Assembly: GCF_030161615.1 (NCBI RefSeq)
Contig: NZ_BSUN01000001.1
Location: 2,046,001-2,110,000, forward strand
Reading direction: 5' to 3'
Source of the DNA: Demequina litorisediminis
GTDB taxonomy: Bacteria; Actinomycetota; Actinomycetes; Actinomycetales; Demequinaceae
Length of the DNA stretch: 64,000 bases
The notes below the pieces were generated by a model. The model saw only the letters and a program-made list of their open reading frames with translations, searched no databases and was not told the origin of the DNA. This document shows, in pieces, positions 42,830 to 55,164 of this stretch (its first letter is position 1; each line of letters begins with the position of its first letter). Position numbers and translations under genes: made by a program.

Positions 42830-42969
42830 TCAACTCCTTGGGCGCGGCCGCTGGGATGGCGTGCGCAATCCGCTCCAGAGTAATGGCCCCCCACAGGTGG
42901 CACAAAGCCGCGAACTGGGACGTTGGGCCGTCTGTCTCCTAGAGTGGACGGGAATGAAGGAGGTCCGAC

Positions 42970-43973
42970 GTGACTGTGAGGACGACCGCGCTGATCGCGG
43001 GCGTGATTGGCGTGCTGCTTCTAGCAGCGGGTCTGATCGCCGACGCGCAGCGGCCGCCGACGGAAGTCAGTGCTGAGGCGACGCTCACCACATCCGTGGT
43101 GGTGTACGAACCCGCGATGATTGCGTTCGCAGAAGACAGCACCATCGGTTTTGAGGGTGACGGTGACCTGGTGGCCGTCACCGCGCGACCCGTCGACGCT
43201 GACGCCTGGCTCGCCGAGCATGAGGCGACAGAAGTGACGGGCCTGCCCGAGTGGGAGGTGCTGTCGGTGGAGGACTACGCCAGCGCCGCCGCCTCGACGG
43301 CGAGCCCCAGCCCCTCGGCCTCCGCTTCACCCAGTGACGAGGCATCGGACGCGGCTTCGGCATCGGCCAGCCCCTCGCCCTCTGCCTCCGCGAGCCCCGC
43401 GCCTGAGATTGACCTCCTCGCCGACACTTCGGCGGACCACTGGCGCGACCAGTGGGAGGGCGCTGACCGGCTTGAGATCACGGCATCGGACATCGCCGAT
43501 GGCGAGACGCTCGTGGTGATGGACCGGGACGGTTCGCCCCTGGCCAGCACGGACGTGGGCTTCGAACGCGAAGTCAACGACGGCTGGATCACCCCCTCAT
43601 CTGGTGGGGCGCCGTCCTCACCCTCGTCGGCCTGGTGGCGCTGATCCTGCGCTTCATCGACCTGCGTCCCGCACAGGCCCGCTACGAGGAGTGGACGGCG
43701 AAGCGTCAGCGCACCGGTGACCCCGACGTGGAGCCCGGCACGCGCCGCGCCCGCCGCGCCGCAGGGGAGCACCTGCCCGCGACGTCGCTGGAGGAGCCCG
43801 AGCAGGGCGTCGTGGCACCCAGCCCCGGCACCCCCGCTTTCCCCGCCACAGGCGCCACGCCCGTGACCCCGACGACTGGCTCGACCCCGGCCACCGGCTC
43901 GACCCCGACGACGCCCGCATCGGAGCCCACCCCCGAGCCGGGCGACGGCACCGACGAGGAGGGACGCTCATGA
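42970..43973 (+). CDS. Membrane protein with Ser/Pro/Ala-rich linker (restored)
   Basis: 334 residues after repair of one C lost in a C-run near 43593. N-terminal membrane helix (TALIAGVIGVLLLAAGLIA), an outside domain of about 75 residues, a low-complexity Ser/Pro/Ala linker (107-145), a second small domain, then a second membrane helix (LIWWGAVLTLVGLVALILRF) and a cytosolic Pro/Thr tail. Both halves are one gene because the repaired join falls inside the second helix. No family recognised. GGAGGT before GTG 42970. Overlaps the next lipoprotein gene (ATGA), so they probably work together in the envelope. Confidence 0.72.
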
Positions 43974-44947
43974 ACCGCCTGATCGCCGCCTCCGGGCTTG
44001 CGACCGCATCGGCCCTCCTCCTCACCGGCTGTGTGGCCGATGTCCCGGCCCCGGTCACCTCGCCGCCGCCGCTGACCGAGTCGGCGGCGCTGCTGGACGA
44101 CCAGTCCGCACGCGTCATCGAGGCGACGATGGAAGAGCTCGCCGCCGCGGACGAGGAACAGGACGCCGAACTGCTCACCGATCGGGTGGGCGGCGACGCC
44201 GTCACTATCCGCGAGGCCCAGTACACCAAGGCCACCGGCGACGAGACCCCCGTGGCGCTGCCGCCGGGTCAGCAGGCGGTCTATGCGTCCGCCGCCGAGA
44301 CGTGGCCGCGCACCCTCGCCACCGTCTCCGAGCAGGCGTCCGAGGACGAGACCCCGGTCATCTATCTGTGGGTCCAGGACTCCATCGACGACGACTACCG
44401 CCTGCGTGGCTGGGCACACATGATTCCCGGCGCCACGGTGCCAGCCATGCCCGGCACCACCACGGGAGCGCAGCAGTTCAGCCTCGACGATGAGTCGCTC
44501 GACCCCACCGCCCAGGCGGTGCTCGACGACTACCTCGACCTCCTCAGGGAGGGGTCGGACTCCGACCTCGAGGACGCCTTTGAGGCGGACTCGTACCGCG
44601 AGCAGCTTTTCACCGCGCGTGACACCCTGACCGATGCCGCCACAGAGCAGGACGGCGAGTACATGGACACGATCGAGTCCAAGACCGACTCGACGTATGT
44701 CATGGGCACCGCCGACGGAGGAGCGCTGCTGTTCGCGCCGATCGAGATCACCTCGTCGTTCACGGTCGAGGACGCGACCGTGTCGATTCCCGAGGCGGAT
44801 GAGCCACTGCTCGATGGCGAGCTCGACGACACGGTGACACACCACTACCTCGACATGATCGTGATGGCGATCCCTGGCCCCGACGCGGACGCCAAGCCCG
44901 CGGTCGTCGCTGCCGACCACAACCTGATCCAGGTCTCTGGAGAGTAA
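43970..44947 (+). CDS. Lipoprotein of unknown function
   Basis: 325 residues. Lipobox LLTGC near residue 21 marks a surface lipoprotein. The mature part is strongly acidic and seems to hold two NTF2/ketosteroid isomerase-like modules (about 50-150 and 180-310), judged from EAQYTKATGDETPVAL and YLDLLREGSDSDLEDAFEADSYREQL; this is weak. It overlaps the upstream membrane-protein gene and precedes the CnoX-like gene by 6 nt, so the three form one operon. Intact; three AGCT sites are unaltered. Confidence 0.72.
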   Translation: MNRLIAASGLATASALLLTGCVADVPAPVTSPPPLTESAALLDDQSARVIEATMEELAAADEEQDAELLTDRVGGDAVTIREAQYTKATGDETPVALPPGQQAVYASAAETWPRTLATVSEQASEDETPVIYLWVQDSIDDDYRLRGWAHMIPGATVPAMPGTTTGAQQFSLDDESLDPTAQAVLDDYLDLLREGSDSDLEDAFEADSYREQLFTARDTLTDAATEQDGEYMDTIESKTDSTYVMGTADGGALLFAPIEITSSFTVEDATVSIPEADEPLLDGELDDTVTHHYLDMIVMAIPGPDADAKPAVVAADHNLIQVSGE

Positions 44948-44953
44948 GGAACC

Positions 44954-45871
44954 ATGACGCAGAATCCCGACGTGCCGCTGCGCGGCGCGCCCGACCTGTC
45001 CCAGTTCGCCCAGGCCGCACCCGTCGCCGCCGCAGGAAACGAGGCACCGGCATCGGCCGTTGTCCCCGTCATCGAGGTCACCGAGGCGAACCTCAACGAC
45101 CTCGCCCAGCAGTCGACGCAGGTGCCGATCGTCATCGTGTTCCTCTCGTCCGCGTCGCCCGCCTCGCGGGAACTGGTCGAGACCGTGCGCACGGTCGCCG
45201 GCGGCTTTGACGGACGCTTCGTGGTGGGTCGCTGCGACATCGACGTGCACGGCAGCATCGCCCAGGCACTGCAGATCAACGCCGTCCCCACCGTAGTCGC
45301 GCTCATCGCGGGCCGCCCGGCCCCGCTGTTCCAGGGCAGCGCGGACCAGGCCCAGATCAAGGAGATCCTCGACCAGGTCCTCGAGGTAGCGCAGCAGCAC
45401 GGCGTGACCGGACGCGTGGACACCGCAGCGCAGGCGGCCGAGCCTGTGCCCGAACCGCTGCCGCCGCTGCACCAGGAGGCTTACGACGCCGTCGAGCGTG
45501 AGGACTACGACGCCGCCATCGCTGCGTACGACCAGGCGCTCCGTGAGAACCCCAAGGACCACGAGGCAAAGGCGGGACGTGCCCAGGTGGCGCTGATGAG
45601 CCGCACGCGGACAGCCGACCTTGCGGCGGTACGCAAGGCCGCGGCCGATGCCCCCGGCGACGTGGACGCGCAGATGGACGTGGCGGACCTGGACATCATG
45701 GGCGGTCAGGTCGAGGACGCGTTCGCCCGCCTGCTCGACGCCGTGAGGGGTTCGCAGGGAGACGACCGCGAGAAGGTGCGCCTGCGCCTCATCGAGCTCT
45801 TCGATGTGGTCGGTGCTGCGGACCCCCGCGTGGCAGACGCCCGCAGGGCGCTGTCGACCGCGCTGTTCTAG
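44954..45871 (+). CDS. CnoX/YbbN-like co-chaperone (thioredoxin plus TPR)
   Basis: 305 residues. Thioredoxin fold (about 40-150) in which the CxxC site is replaced by SSASPAS, so it has no redox activity; NAVPTVVALIAGRP keeps the cis-proline. The C-terminal half is TPR-like (AYDAVEREDYDAAIAAYDQAL and on), which binds client proteins. CnoX relatives pass clients to GroEL/DnaK. Lies downstream of two envelope genes. A strong terminator follows. Intact. Confidence 0.85.
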   Translation: MTQNPDVPLRGAPDLSQFAQAAPVAAAGNEAPASAVVPVIEVTEANLNDLAQQSTQVPIVIVFLSSASPASRELVETVRTVAGGFDGRFVVGRCDIDVHGSIAQALQINAVPTVVALIAGRPAPLFQGSADQAQIKEILDQVLEVAQQHGVTGRVDTAAQAAEPVPEPLPPLHQEAYDAVEREDYDAAIAAYDQALRENPKDHEAKAGRAQVALMSRTRTADLAAVRKAAADAPGDVDAQMDVADLDIMGGQVEDAFARLLDAVRGSQGDDREKVRLRLIELFDVVGAADPRVADARRALSTALF

Positions 45872-45896
45872 GAGCGACACCCGTCACACGACAACG

Positions 45897-45928
45897 AGGG
45901 CCCGCTCGCCATCTGGCGAGCGGGCCCT
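45897..45928. terminator. Bidirectional terminator between CnoX-like and glgB genes
   Basis: A 14-bp perfect stem AGGGCCCGCTCGCC (45897-45910) and its complement (45915-45928), loop ATCT, then CCTTCG. Lies between convergent genes. Confidence 0.8.
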
Positions 45929-45985
45929 CCTTCGTGATGCCGCACGCGGCGCCCCCGTCAGCGGCGGCGCCGCAGCGCGGTGATG

Positions 45986-48162
45986 TCAGTCGCGGTGCGG
46001 GCGGAGGAACACTGCGCCCAGCGGAGGTAGGCGCACGAGGGCACTGTGGTCCCAGGTGCCCTGGCGGACGTCCTCGGCCTCGACCCTGCCGAGGTTGCCC
46101 ACGCCGGAGCCGCCATACAGTTCGGAATCGGTGTTGAGCACCTCGTCCCACGGGCCGCCGGCGGGCAGGCCAAGACGGTAGCCCTCGTGAGGGTTGCCCG
46201 CGAAGTTCACCACGACGGCCATGGGCTCGCCGCGCGAGTCCCAGCGCAGGAACGCGAGGACGTTGTGGCTCGCGTCGTCGGCGTCGATCCAGGTGAAGCC
46301 CTGGGGGTCGGTGTCTCGCTCCCACAACGCAGGCGTGGCGGTGTACAGGGCGTTAAGGTCGCGCACGAGGTCTTGGACGCCCTGGTGCAGCGGGTCGTCG
46401 AGGTGCCACCAGTCGAGCGAACGGCCCTCGGACCACTCGGCCTCCTGGCCGAGCCTCGGCCCCCATGAAGACCAGCGCTTGCCCGGGTGCGCCCACTGGT
46501 ACGCCAGGAGCGCCCTCACGCCTGCCGCCTTCTGCCAGTGGTCTCCCGGCATCCGTGTGACGAGTGACCCCTTGCCGTGCACCACCTCGTCATGGCTGAG
46601 CGGCAGCATGAACTGCTCGGAGAACGCATACATGAGCGAGAAGGTCGCGGTGTGGTGGTGGTAGTGGCGGTTGACGGGCTCCTCCGCGAGGTAGCGGAGC
46701 GTGTCGTTCATCCAGCCCATGTTCCACTTGAGCCCGAACCCGAGGCCGCCGCCGTTGGTGGGGGCGGTGACGCCCGGCCAAGCGGTGGATTCCTCCGCGA
46801 TCATCACGATGCCCGCGTTGGTGCGGTACGCGGTGGCGTTCGCCTCCTGCAGGAACGCGATCGCGTCAAGATTCTCGCGACCGCCGTGGACGTTCGGACG
46901 CCACTGTCCGGCCTGGCGGGAGTAGTCGAGATAGAGCATCGACGCGACCGCATCGACCCTGAGCCCGTCGGCATGGAACTCGCTGAGCCAGTACACCGCG
47001 TTGGCGACGAGGAAGTTGCGGACCTCGGGGCGGCCGAAGTCGAAAATAAAGGTGCCCCAGTCGGGCTGTTCGCCGCGTAGGGGGTCCGGGTGCTCGTACA
47101 GCGGGGTGCCGTCGAAGCGGCCGAGGGCCCACTCGTCCTTGGGGAAGTGCCCCGGCACCCAGTCGAGGATGACGCCGATGCCCGCGCGGTGCAGGACGTC
47201 GACGAGGTAACGGAACTCGTCGGGCGACCCAAAGCGCGACGTGGGCGCGTAATAGGACGTCACCTGATAGCCCCAGGAACCTCCGAAGGGGTGCTCCATG
47301 ACGGGCAGGAACTCCACGTGAGTGAAGCCGAGCCTGCGTCACGTACTCGACGAGCCTGGTCGGCGAGGTCAAGATAGGCTCAGGCCCTGGCGCCACGAAC
47401 CGAGGTGGATCTCGTAGACGCTCATCGGTGCCCGATGCGCCTCGGACTGGCCCCGGCGCGTCATCCAGTCCTCGTCGCCCCACGTGTAGGTGGAGGCGGC
47501 GACAATCGAGGCGGTCTGCGGCGGAACCTCGGCCGAGCGCGCCATCGGGTCGGCCTTCTGACGCCACGTGCCGTCCTTGCCCAGCACCTCGTACTTGTAG
47601 ATGGTGCCGTCGCCGATGCCGGGGATGAACAGGCTCCCAGACGCCGGACGACCCGAGTGAGCGCATCGCGTGAGCGACGCCGTCCCAGTGGTTGAAGTCG
47701 CCGACGACTCGGACGGCCCGCGCGTTGGGGGCCCACACGGCGAAAGAGACACCGTCGACGTCGCCAAGGACCGACGGGAAGTGGCGCACGTTGGCGCCCA
47801 GCGCGTCCCACAGACGCTCGTGGCGGCCCTCGCGGATGAGGTGAAGGTCGAGGCTCGCCGATGGTCGGCAGGAAGCGGTACGGGTCGTCCTGGCGCATCG
47901 GCTCACCGTCGTAGGCGACGTGAACGCGGTAGTCGGGCGCCTCGTCGCCGGGGACCTCGGCACGCCAGATGCCGGCGTCCTCGTGGATGGCGTCGAAGGT
48001 GCCCTCGAGGGTCTCGATCGACACGGTGCGTGCCAGGGGTCGCAGCACCCGAATCGACACCCCCGCGTCGTGGACGTGCGGGCCGAGCACCGCGTGGGGC
48101 TCGTGGTGGGTGCCCGAGGCGATCTCGTGGAGCACCGAGGGGTCGATGGCCTTGTCAGCCAT
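45986..48162 (-). CDS. glgB: 1,4-alpha-glucan branching enzyme (restored)
   Basis: 723 residues after repair. Introduces alpha-1,6 branches into glucan. Two N-terminal beta-sandwich modules (about 15-110 and 115-220), then the GH13 barrel: [17 protein letters not shown] holds the nucleophile Asp, [15 protein letters not shown] the acid Glu, and [15 protein letters not shown] the third acid. AGCT errors near 47853, 47639, 47372, 47353, 47332 and 46457; one base lost near 46477. Starts 44 nt after the glgE stop, so glgE-glgB form an operon, consistent with the GlgE route to branched alpha-glucan. Confidence 0.93.
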
Positions 48163-48206
48163 GCGTCACCGCCTTCCGTTCGTCGTGTGGGGGGCCGATG
48201 CGTGCC

Positions 48207-50209
48207 TCACGGGGTGCGTACCTCCGCGATATGCGCCATGGTCACTGCCGGGTCGAGCCTTCACGTAGAACTCGCGGGCCCACGTGTAGGTCGCGTCGGT
48301 CAGGGCGTCGTCGACCACCAGGCGTGCGTCGCTCGTGAGGCCGATGGCCTCCATGTCGAGCCGGATGATCGCGTCGTGGGTGACGGCGGGTTCGAAACTG
48401 ACGACCACGATGACCGTGTCGGCCTTGCCGGTGGGGGACTGGTCGGCGGGCACATGGCGCGAGTAGCAGAGGATGTGCGGGTTGGAGGCTCTCGTGGAGG
48501 GTCAGACCGCGCAGGCGACGCAACGCCACGTGGCGCTTGCGGGCGGCGTTGACGCGGGTGATGACGTCACGCACGCCGTACTTGTCCGCGGCCGTCCAAT
48601 CGCGCTGCTTGAACTCGTACTTCTCGTTGTCGATCTGTTCCTCGACGCCGGGACGCGGGACGTTCTCGACGAGCTCGTAACCGGTGTAGATGCCGTAGGA
48701 CGGCGCACCGGTACCGGCGAGCACGGCGCGGGCGCGGTAGAGCGGGGCACCGCCCGCCTGCATGTCGGGAGTCAGGATGTCGTGGGTGGTGGGCCAGAAG
48801 TTGGGCCGCATGTAGAAGGCGGCGTCACCGGAGACTTCCTCGAGGTACTCACCCATCTCCTCGGCGGTGGGGCGCCACGTGAAGTATGAGTACGACTGGT
48901 GGAAGCCGATCTTGGCGAGGGTGTGCATCATCGCGGGCCTCGTGAAGGCCTCCGCGAGGAAGATGACCTCGGGGTGGGTGCGGGCCACGTCCGCGAGCAG
49001 GCGCTCCCAGAAGGTCAGCGGCTTGGTGTGGGGATTGTCGACCCGGAACAGCGTCACACCCGCATCGATCCACACCTGCAACATGTCGCGAATGGCGTGA
49101 TAGATGCCCTCGGGGTCGTTGTCGAAGTTGAGGGGATAGATGTCCTGGTACTTCTTGGGCGGGTTCTCCGCGTAGGCGATGGTGCCGTCGAGACGCTGCG
49201 TGAACCACTCCGGGTGCTCGGTGACCCATGGGTGGTCGGGGGAGCACTGGAGCGCGACGTCCAGCGCCACCTCGAGCCCGTTGTCGGCCGCAGCCTTGAC
49301 GAAGTTCCTGAACTGGCGCATGGTGCCCAGTTCGGGGTGGATCGCGTCGTGCCCGCCCTCGTCGGAGCCGATGGCGTAGGGGCTTCCGGGGTCGCCTGGC
49401 TCGGCGGTGAGCGAGTTGTTGCGGCCCTTGCGGTGCGTGACGCCGATGGGGTGAATGGGCGTGAGGTACACCACGTCGAAGCCCATCTCCGCGATGGCGG
49501 GCAGCCGCTTCGCGGCGGTGGCGAAGGTGCCCGAACGCCACTCGCCCGTACGTGAGTTGAAGCGGGCACCTTCCGAGCGCGGGAAGATCTCGTACCAGGC
49601 GGAGACGAGCGCCTTTTCGCGCTGAACCAGCAGGGGGTACTCGCGGGAGGGGCTGACCCAGTCGCGCAGCGGCCTTTCCGTCGGCTCGGCTCGGACATCG
49701 TCGGCGAGCGAGGGTGCCAGCCTCAGGCCGGGGGAGAGGGACTTGTCCTGCAGGGAGGCGATCGCTGCAGCAATCAGGTCCTTGCGTGCCGCCTTGCGGC
49801 GCACCTCCGTCAGCGCCCTGGTGAGGACAAGGACGCCTTCGTCAAGCATGAGTTGGACGTCCACGCCAGCGGCGACCTTGACCTCGGCTGCGTGCGCCCA
49901 CGTGCCATACGGGTCCGACCATCCCTCGACGCGGAAGGTGTGCATGCCCTCGAGATGTGGGATGTAGACGCCTTCGTACAGCGAGATGCCCCATTCCTTC
50001 ACGGGCATCGGCCGGATGTCGCGCTTGCCGTCGGGACGCGTCACGACGATGGTGGCGCCTTCGGCGTCGTGCCCCTCGCGGAAGATCGTCGCGCTGATCG
50101 GGACGGCCTCGCCCACCACCGCGCGCACGGGCCATCGCCCTTCCTCGAGCGTGGGCTCCACGCCCACGACCGGGATTCGTCCAACAGACAGTTCACCAGG
50201 GAAGGCCAT
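48207..50209 (-). CDS. glgE: Alpha-1,4-glucan:maltose-1-phosphate maltosyltransferase (restored)
   Basis: 666 residues after repair. GlgE extends glucan with maltose from maltose-1-phosphate. The N-terminal domain (1-110) has GRIPVVGVEPTLEEGRWPV and FPRSEGARFNSRTGEW follows further on. The GH13 core has FRVDNPHTKPLTFWE (nucleophile Asp) and EVIFLAEAFTRPAMM (acid Glu). Two AGCT errors (near 48489 and 48257); repair restores the C-terminal beta domain and TGA 48207-48209. ATG 50209 lies 6 nt after TAGGTT on the minus strand (leaderless). TreS and Pep2, which supply maltose-1-phosphate, are not in the window. Confidence 0.94.
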
Positions 50210-50215
50210 AGGGCG

Positions 50216-50221
50216 AACCTA
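50216..50221 (-). promoter_or_regulatory. -10 box of glgE (leaderless)
   Basis: On the minus strand TAGGTT, 6 nt (CGCCCT), ATG 50209-50207. No ribosome site. Confidence 0.5.
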
Positions 50222-50286
50222 CCGGGAACTCGCGCCGGGCAACACCCGCCCACGAGGGGCGGGAACCAGGCCGGACGTGCGCGCCC

Positions 50287-51324
50287 TCACGCGCTGGCGC
50301 GGGTGACGAGGGAGGCGGGCAGGGTGACCGACGCGGGGTCTTTCCCCGCGATGGCGTCGAGCAGGAGGCGCACCATTTCCGCCGAGATCTCATCGAACGG
50401 CTGGTGCATGGTGGTCAGCGGCGGATCGACGGAGGCGGCGAGCCCCGAGTCGTCGAATCCGACCACCGCGACGTCGTCCGGCACGGAGCGACCTGCGGCC
50501 CGCAGCGTCGCGATCGCGCCTGCGGCCATGCGGTCCGATGCGGCGAACACCGCGTCGATGTCGGGATCGCGTGCGAGGAGCGCGGCCATCGCGGCTGCGC
50601 CGGACTCGTGGGAGTAGTCGCCGCGCTCGACCCTGTCCGCGTCGAACCGCTCGCCGAGTTCTTCCTGGAAGCCGACCACGCGGAAGCGGCCGCCGGGGGT
50701 GTCTTCCGGGCCGGCGATCATCGCGATGCGCTCGCGGCCAAGCCCCGCGAGATGGCGGGCTGCGGTGCGAGCGGAGCCCACCTCGTCGATCGACACCGTG
50801 ATCACGTCATCTTGGTGACCCAGGGGGACACCACAGGCAACGGTGGGAACGCCTGCGGCGATGAGGCTGTCGAGGAGAGGGTCCTTCTCGTGCGACGAGA
50901 TCAGCAGGACTCCGTCGACGTGACCCGCTCCCACGAAGTGAGAGACGTTCTCGCGTTCTTCGGGCGTGCCTGCCACCAGGAGGACAAGCGTCTTGCGGCG
51001 CGCGGCAAGTGCCTCGGCGGCGCCACGCAGCAGGAGCGCGAATGTCGGGTCCGCGAAGAGCAGGTGCTGCGGTTCGGTCAACAGGAACGCGACCGAGTCG
51101 GAGCGCCCCGTGGCGAGCGAACGCGCGTGGGTGTTGGCGTAGTAGCCCGTGGTCTCGATGGCCTTGTCGACCTTTTCGCGGGCCTCGGGGGATACCCAGT
51201 GGCCGCCATTGATGACGCGCGAGACGGTTCCTCGAGACACGCCAGAAGCCGCCGCGACATCTCGGATGGTCGGCTTGCGCCGTTGCTGGCGCCCCGCGGG
51301 TGCATCGATGGGTTCCACGAGCAC
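50287..51324 (-). CDS. LacI-family repressor of the galactan locus
   Basis: 345 residues from GTG 51324; a GTG at 51318 is possible, and the longer frame to 51471 lacks support. N-terminal helix-turn-helix KPTIRDVAAASGVSRGTVSRVINGGHWVS, then the sugar-binding domain with DGVLLISSHEKD, GPEDTPGGRFRVVGF and VAVVGFDDSGLAASVDPPLTT. Divergent from the GH42-transport-GH53 operon; two operator-like sites lie between. It very likely represses the galactan genes and releases on a galacto-oligosaccharide or galactose (inference). Confidence 0.88.
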   Translation of the reverse strand: MLVEPIDAPAGRQQRRKPTIRDVAAASGVSRGTVSRVINGGHWVSPEAREKVDKAIETTGYYANTHARSLATGRSDSVAFLLTEPQHLLFADPTFALLLRGAAEALAARRKTLVLLVAGTPEERENVSHFVGAGHVDGVLLISSHEKDPLLDSLIAAGVPTVACGVPLGHQDDVITVSIDEVGSARTAARHLAGLGRERIAMIAGPEDTPGGRFRVVGFQEELGERFDADRVERGDYSHESGAAAMAALLARDPDIDAVFAASDRMAAGAIATLRAAGRSVPDDVAVVGFDDSGLAASVDPPLTTMHQPFDEISAEMVRLLLDAIAGKDPASVTLPASLVTRASA

Positions 51325-51365
51325 AGAGCCTAGCGGGACGTGTGGCGGCCTTGACCGATGCGGAA

Positions 51366-51379
51366 TGCAAGCGGTTACA
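51366..51379. promoter_or_regulatory. LacI-type operator 1
   Basis: TGCAAGCGGTTACA fits the imperfect palindrome TGNAANCGNTTNCA bound by many LacI-family repressors. Lies 42 nt upstream of the lacI-like start. Confidence 0.55.
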
Positions 51380-51433
51380 ATTAGGTCACGAACTGAGCGA
51401 AACGAAGGCATCGGCCTGAATGGCGAGGCACAA

Positions 51434-51447
51434 TGTAAGCGATTCCA
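51434..51447. promoter_or_regulatory. LacI-type operator 2
   Basis: TGTAAGCGATTCCA, the same pattern as operator 1, 68 nt further right (start to start) and 168 nt before the GH42 start. The remaining part of this 290-nt gap (51325-51614) holds direct GTCACAGT-type motifs (GTCACAGTG, GTCACAGTT, GTCACAGTC) but no gene. Confidence 0.55.
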
Positions 51448-51530
51448 ATCGACGCCCACGGTGACGGTCACAGTGAAGTCACAGTTTCGTCACGATGACG
51501 TCGACGGTTTGCGAACCGCTCCGGTGGTGA

Positions 51531-53726
<2,196 letters not shown>

Positions 53727-53793
53727 GCACCACGGTCGTCGGCAGAGCCTCAAGGCAGAGAAGCTCGGCGACCTGACTTCGGAAGGAAACATC

Positions 53794-55074
53794 ATGCGCA
53801 AGCAGATCGGAATGGGAGCCGCCGTCCTGGCGACCGCGTCGCTCCTGGCCGCGTGCAGGCTCGGACCCTGAGCCCGCGGAGACCACCAGCACCGAGCCCG
53901 CCGCTTCGGCCTCGGCCTCCGAGGCCCCCGCGATCGACGCCTCGGGCCAGACCCTCACCATCTGGACCGACGCCGAGCGCGAGGGAGCGATCCAGACTGT
54001 CGCCGACACGTTCGAGGCCGAGACCGGTGCCACCGTCGAGATCGTCCAGAAGAACTTCGAGGACCTTCGCAACGACTTCATCGCGCAGGTTCCCACCGGC
54101 GAGGGCCCCGACATCACCGTCGGTGCGCACGACTGGCTGGGCGCCCTCGTGGCGGCCGGTGTGGTCAACACCGTTGACCTCGGCGAGACCGCGGACGACT
54201 TCGAGCAGGTCGCGGTGGACGCGTTCACCTACGACGGCCAGGCTCTACGGCCTTCCCTACGCCACCGAGGCGATCGCCCTCATCCAGAACGCTGACCTCG
54301 TTGGCGACACTGCCCCCACTACGTGGGACGAGATGATTTCGATGGCCGAGGAGGCGGGCTTCGAGGACCGTCCGTTCCTGCTGTACACGAACGGCACCGC
54401 GGGTGACGGCTACTCGTCGTACCCCCTGCAGACCTCGTTCGGCGCTCCGGTCTTCGTCCAGGACGAGTCGGGCTCCTACACCACCGAGGTGGGCATGGGC
54501 GGCGAGGCAGGCGAGGCGTACGCGCAGTTCCTGTACGACAACGGCCAGGCCGGTACCGGCTACTTCTCCGACACCATCGACTACGACACCTCGAACGAGC
54601 CTGTTCGCGTCGGGTGAGGTGCCCTTCATCCTGCAGGGCCCCTGGATGCCGTTCTTCGACGATGACTCGATGAACATCGTGGTGTCGCCGATGGTCTCCG
54701 CCGGTGGCGAGACCGCCGCTCCGTTCGTGGGCGTTCAGGGCTTCTACGTCTCCGCGCAGTCCGAGAACACGCTGCTCGCCAACCAGTTCCTCACCAACTA
54801 CATGGCCACCGAGGACGCTCAGCGTGCCCTGTACGAGGCTGACCCCCGTCTCCCCGCGCTGACCTCGCTCGCCGAGGAGTTCTCGGCCGACCCGATCACC
54901 GCTGGCTTCGTCGCCTCTGCCTCGCAGGGTGTGCCGATGCCGTCGATCCCCGAGATGGGCAACGTCTGGGACCTCTGGAACGCCGCTGAGATCCAGATCA
55001 TCACGGGCGCTACCGACGACCCGGCCGGCACCTGGTCCGACATGGTCGCCGAGCTCGAGGCCTCGATCGGCTAA
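53794..55074 (+). CDS. Oligosaccharide-binding lipoprotein of the galactan importer (restored)
   Basis: 425 residues after repair, MalE-like (SBP family 1). Lipobox LLAAC near residue 20; the AGCT right after the lipobox Cys (near 53854) is altered, so in the raw frame the mature protein is lost. LTIWTDAEREGAIQTVADTFEAETG is the family start; PSIPEMGNVWDLWNAAEIQI the typical C-terminal helix. Other AGCT errors near 54241 and 54601. GGAAGGAAAC before ATG 53794. Probably binds galacto-oligosaccharides, judged from the neighbouring GH42 and GH53. Confidence 0.9.
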
Positions 55075-55081
55075 TGTCGAA

Positions 55082-55115
55082 AGTGAGGCGGGCCGGTGCG
55101 CCGGCCCGCCTCACT
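55082..55115 (+). terminator. Intercistronic hairpin between binding-protein and permease genes
   Basis: AGTGAGGCGGGCCGG (55082-55096) and its complement (55101-55115), loop TGCG: a 15-bp perfect stem starting 8 nt after the stop. A second small hairpin CCGGGC-GCGA-GCCCGG lies at 55122-55137. Such hairpins lower expression of downstream permeases relative to the binding protein. Confidence 0.65.
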
Positions 55116-55164
55116 CTCCACCCGGGCGCGAGCCCGGCCAGTTAACGAAGACGAAGCAGGAGAG

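Noticed and set aside
40942-42942. A 666-residue open frame on the plus strand opposite the coiled-coil gene, rich in Val, Gly, Arg and Leu.
   Set aside because: It is the mirror of the regular 33-bp repeats and high GC on the other strand; it has no family features, while the minus-strand frame has clear hendecads, a DivIVA-like start and a ribosome site.
43291-43410. Ser/Pro/Ala-rich stretch as a CRISPR-like or other DNA repeat array.
   Set aside because: It is an in-frame low-complexity protein linker without regular spacers.
51325-51471. Longer start of the LacI-type regulator at 51471.
   Set aside because: It would add 49 residues before the helix-turn-helix, unlike the family, and would overlap both operator-like sites.
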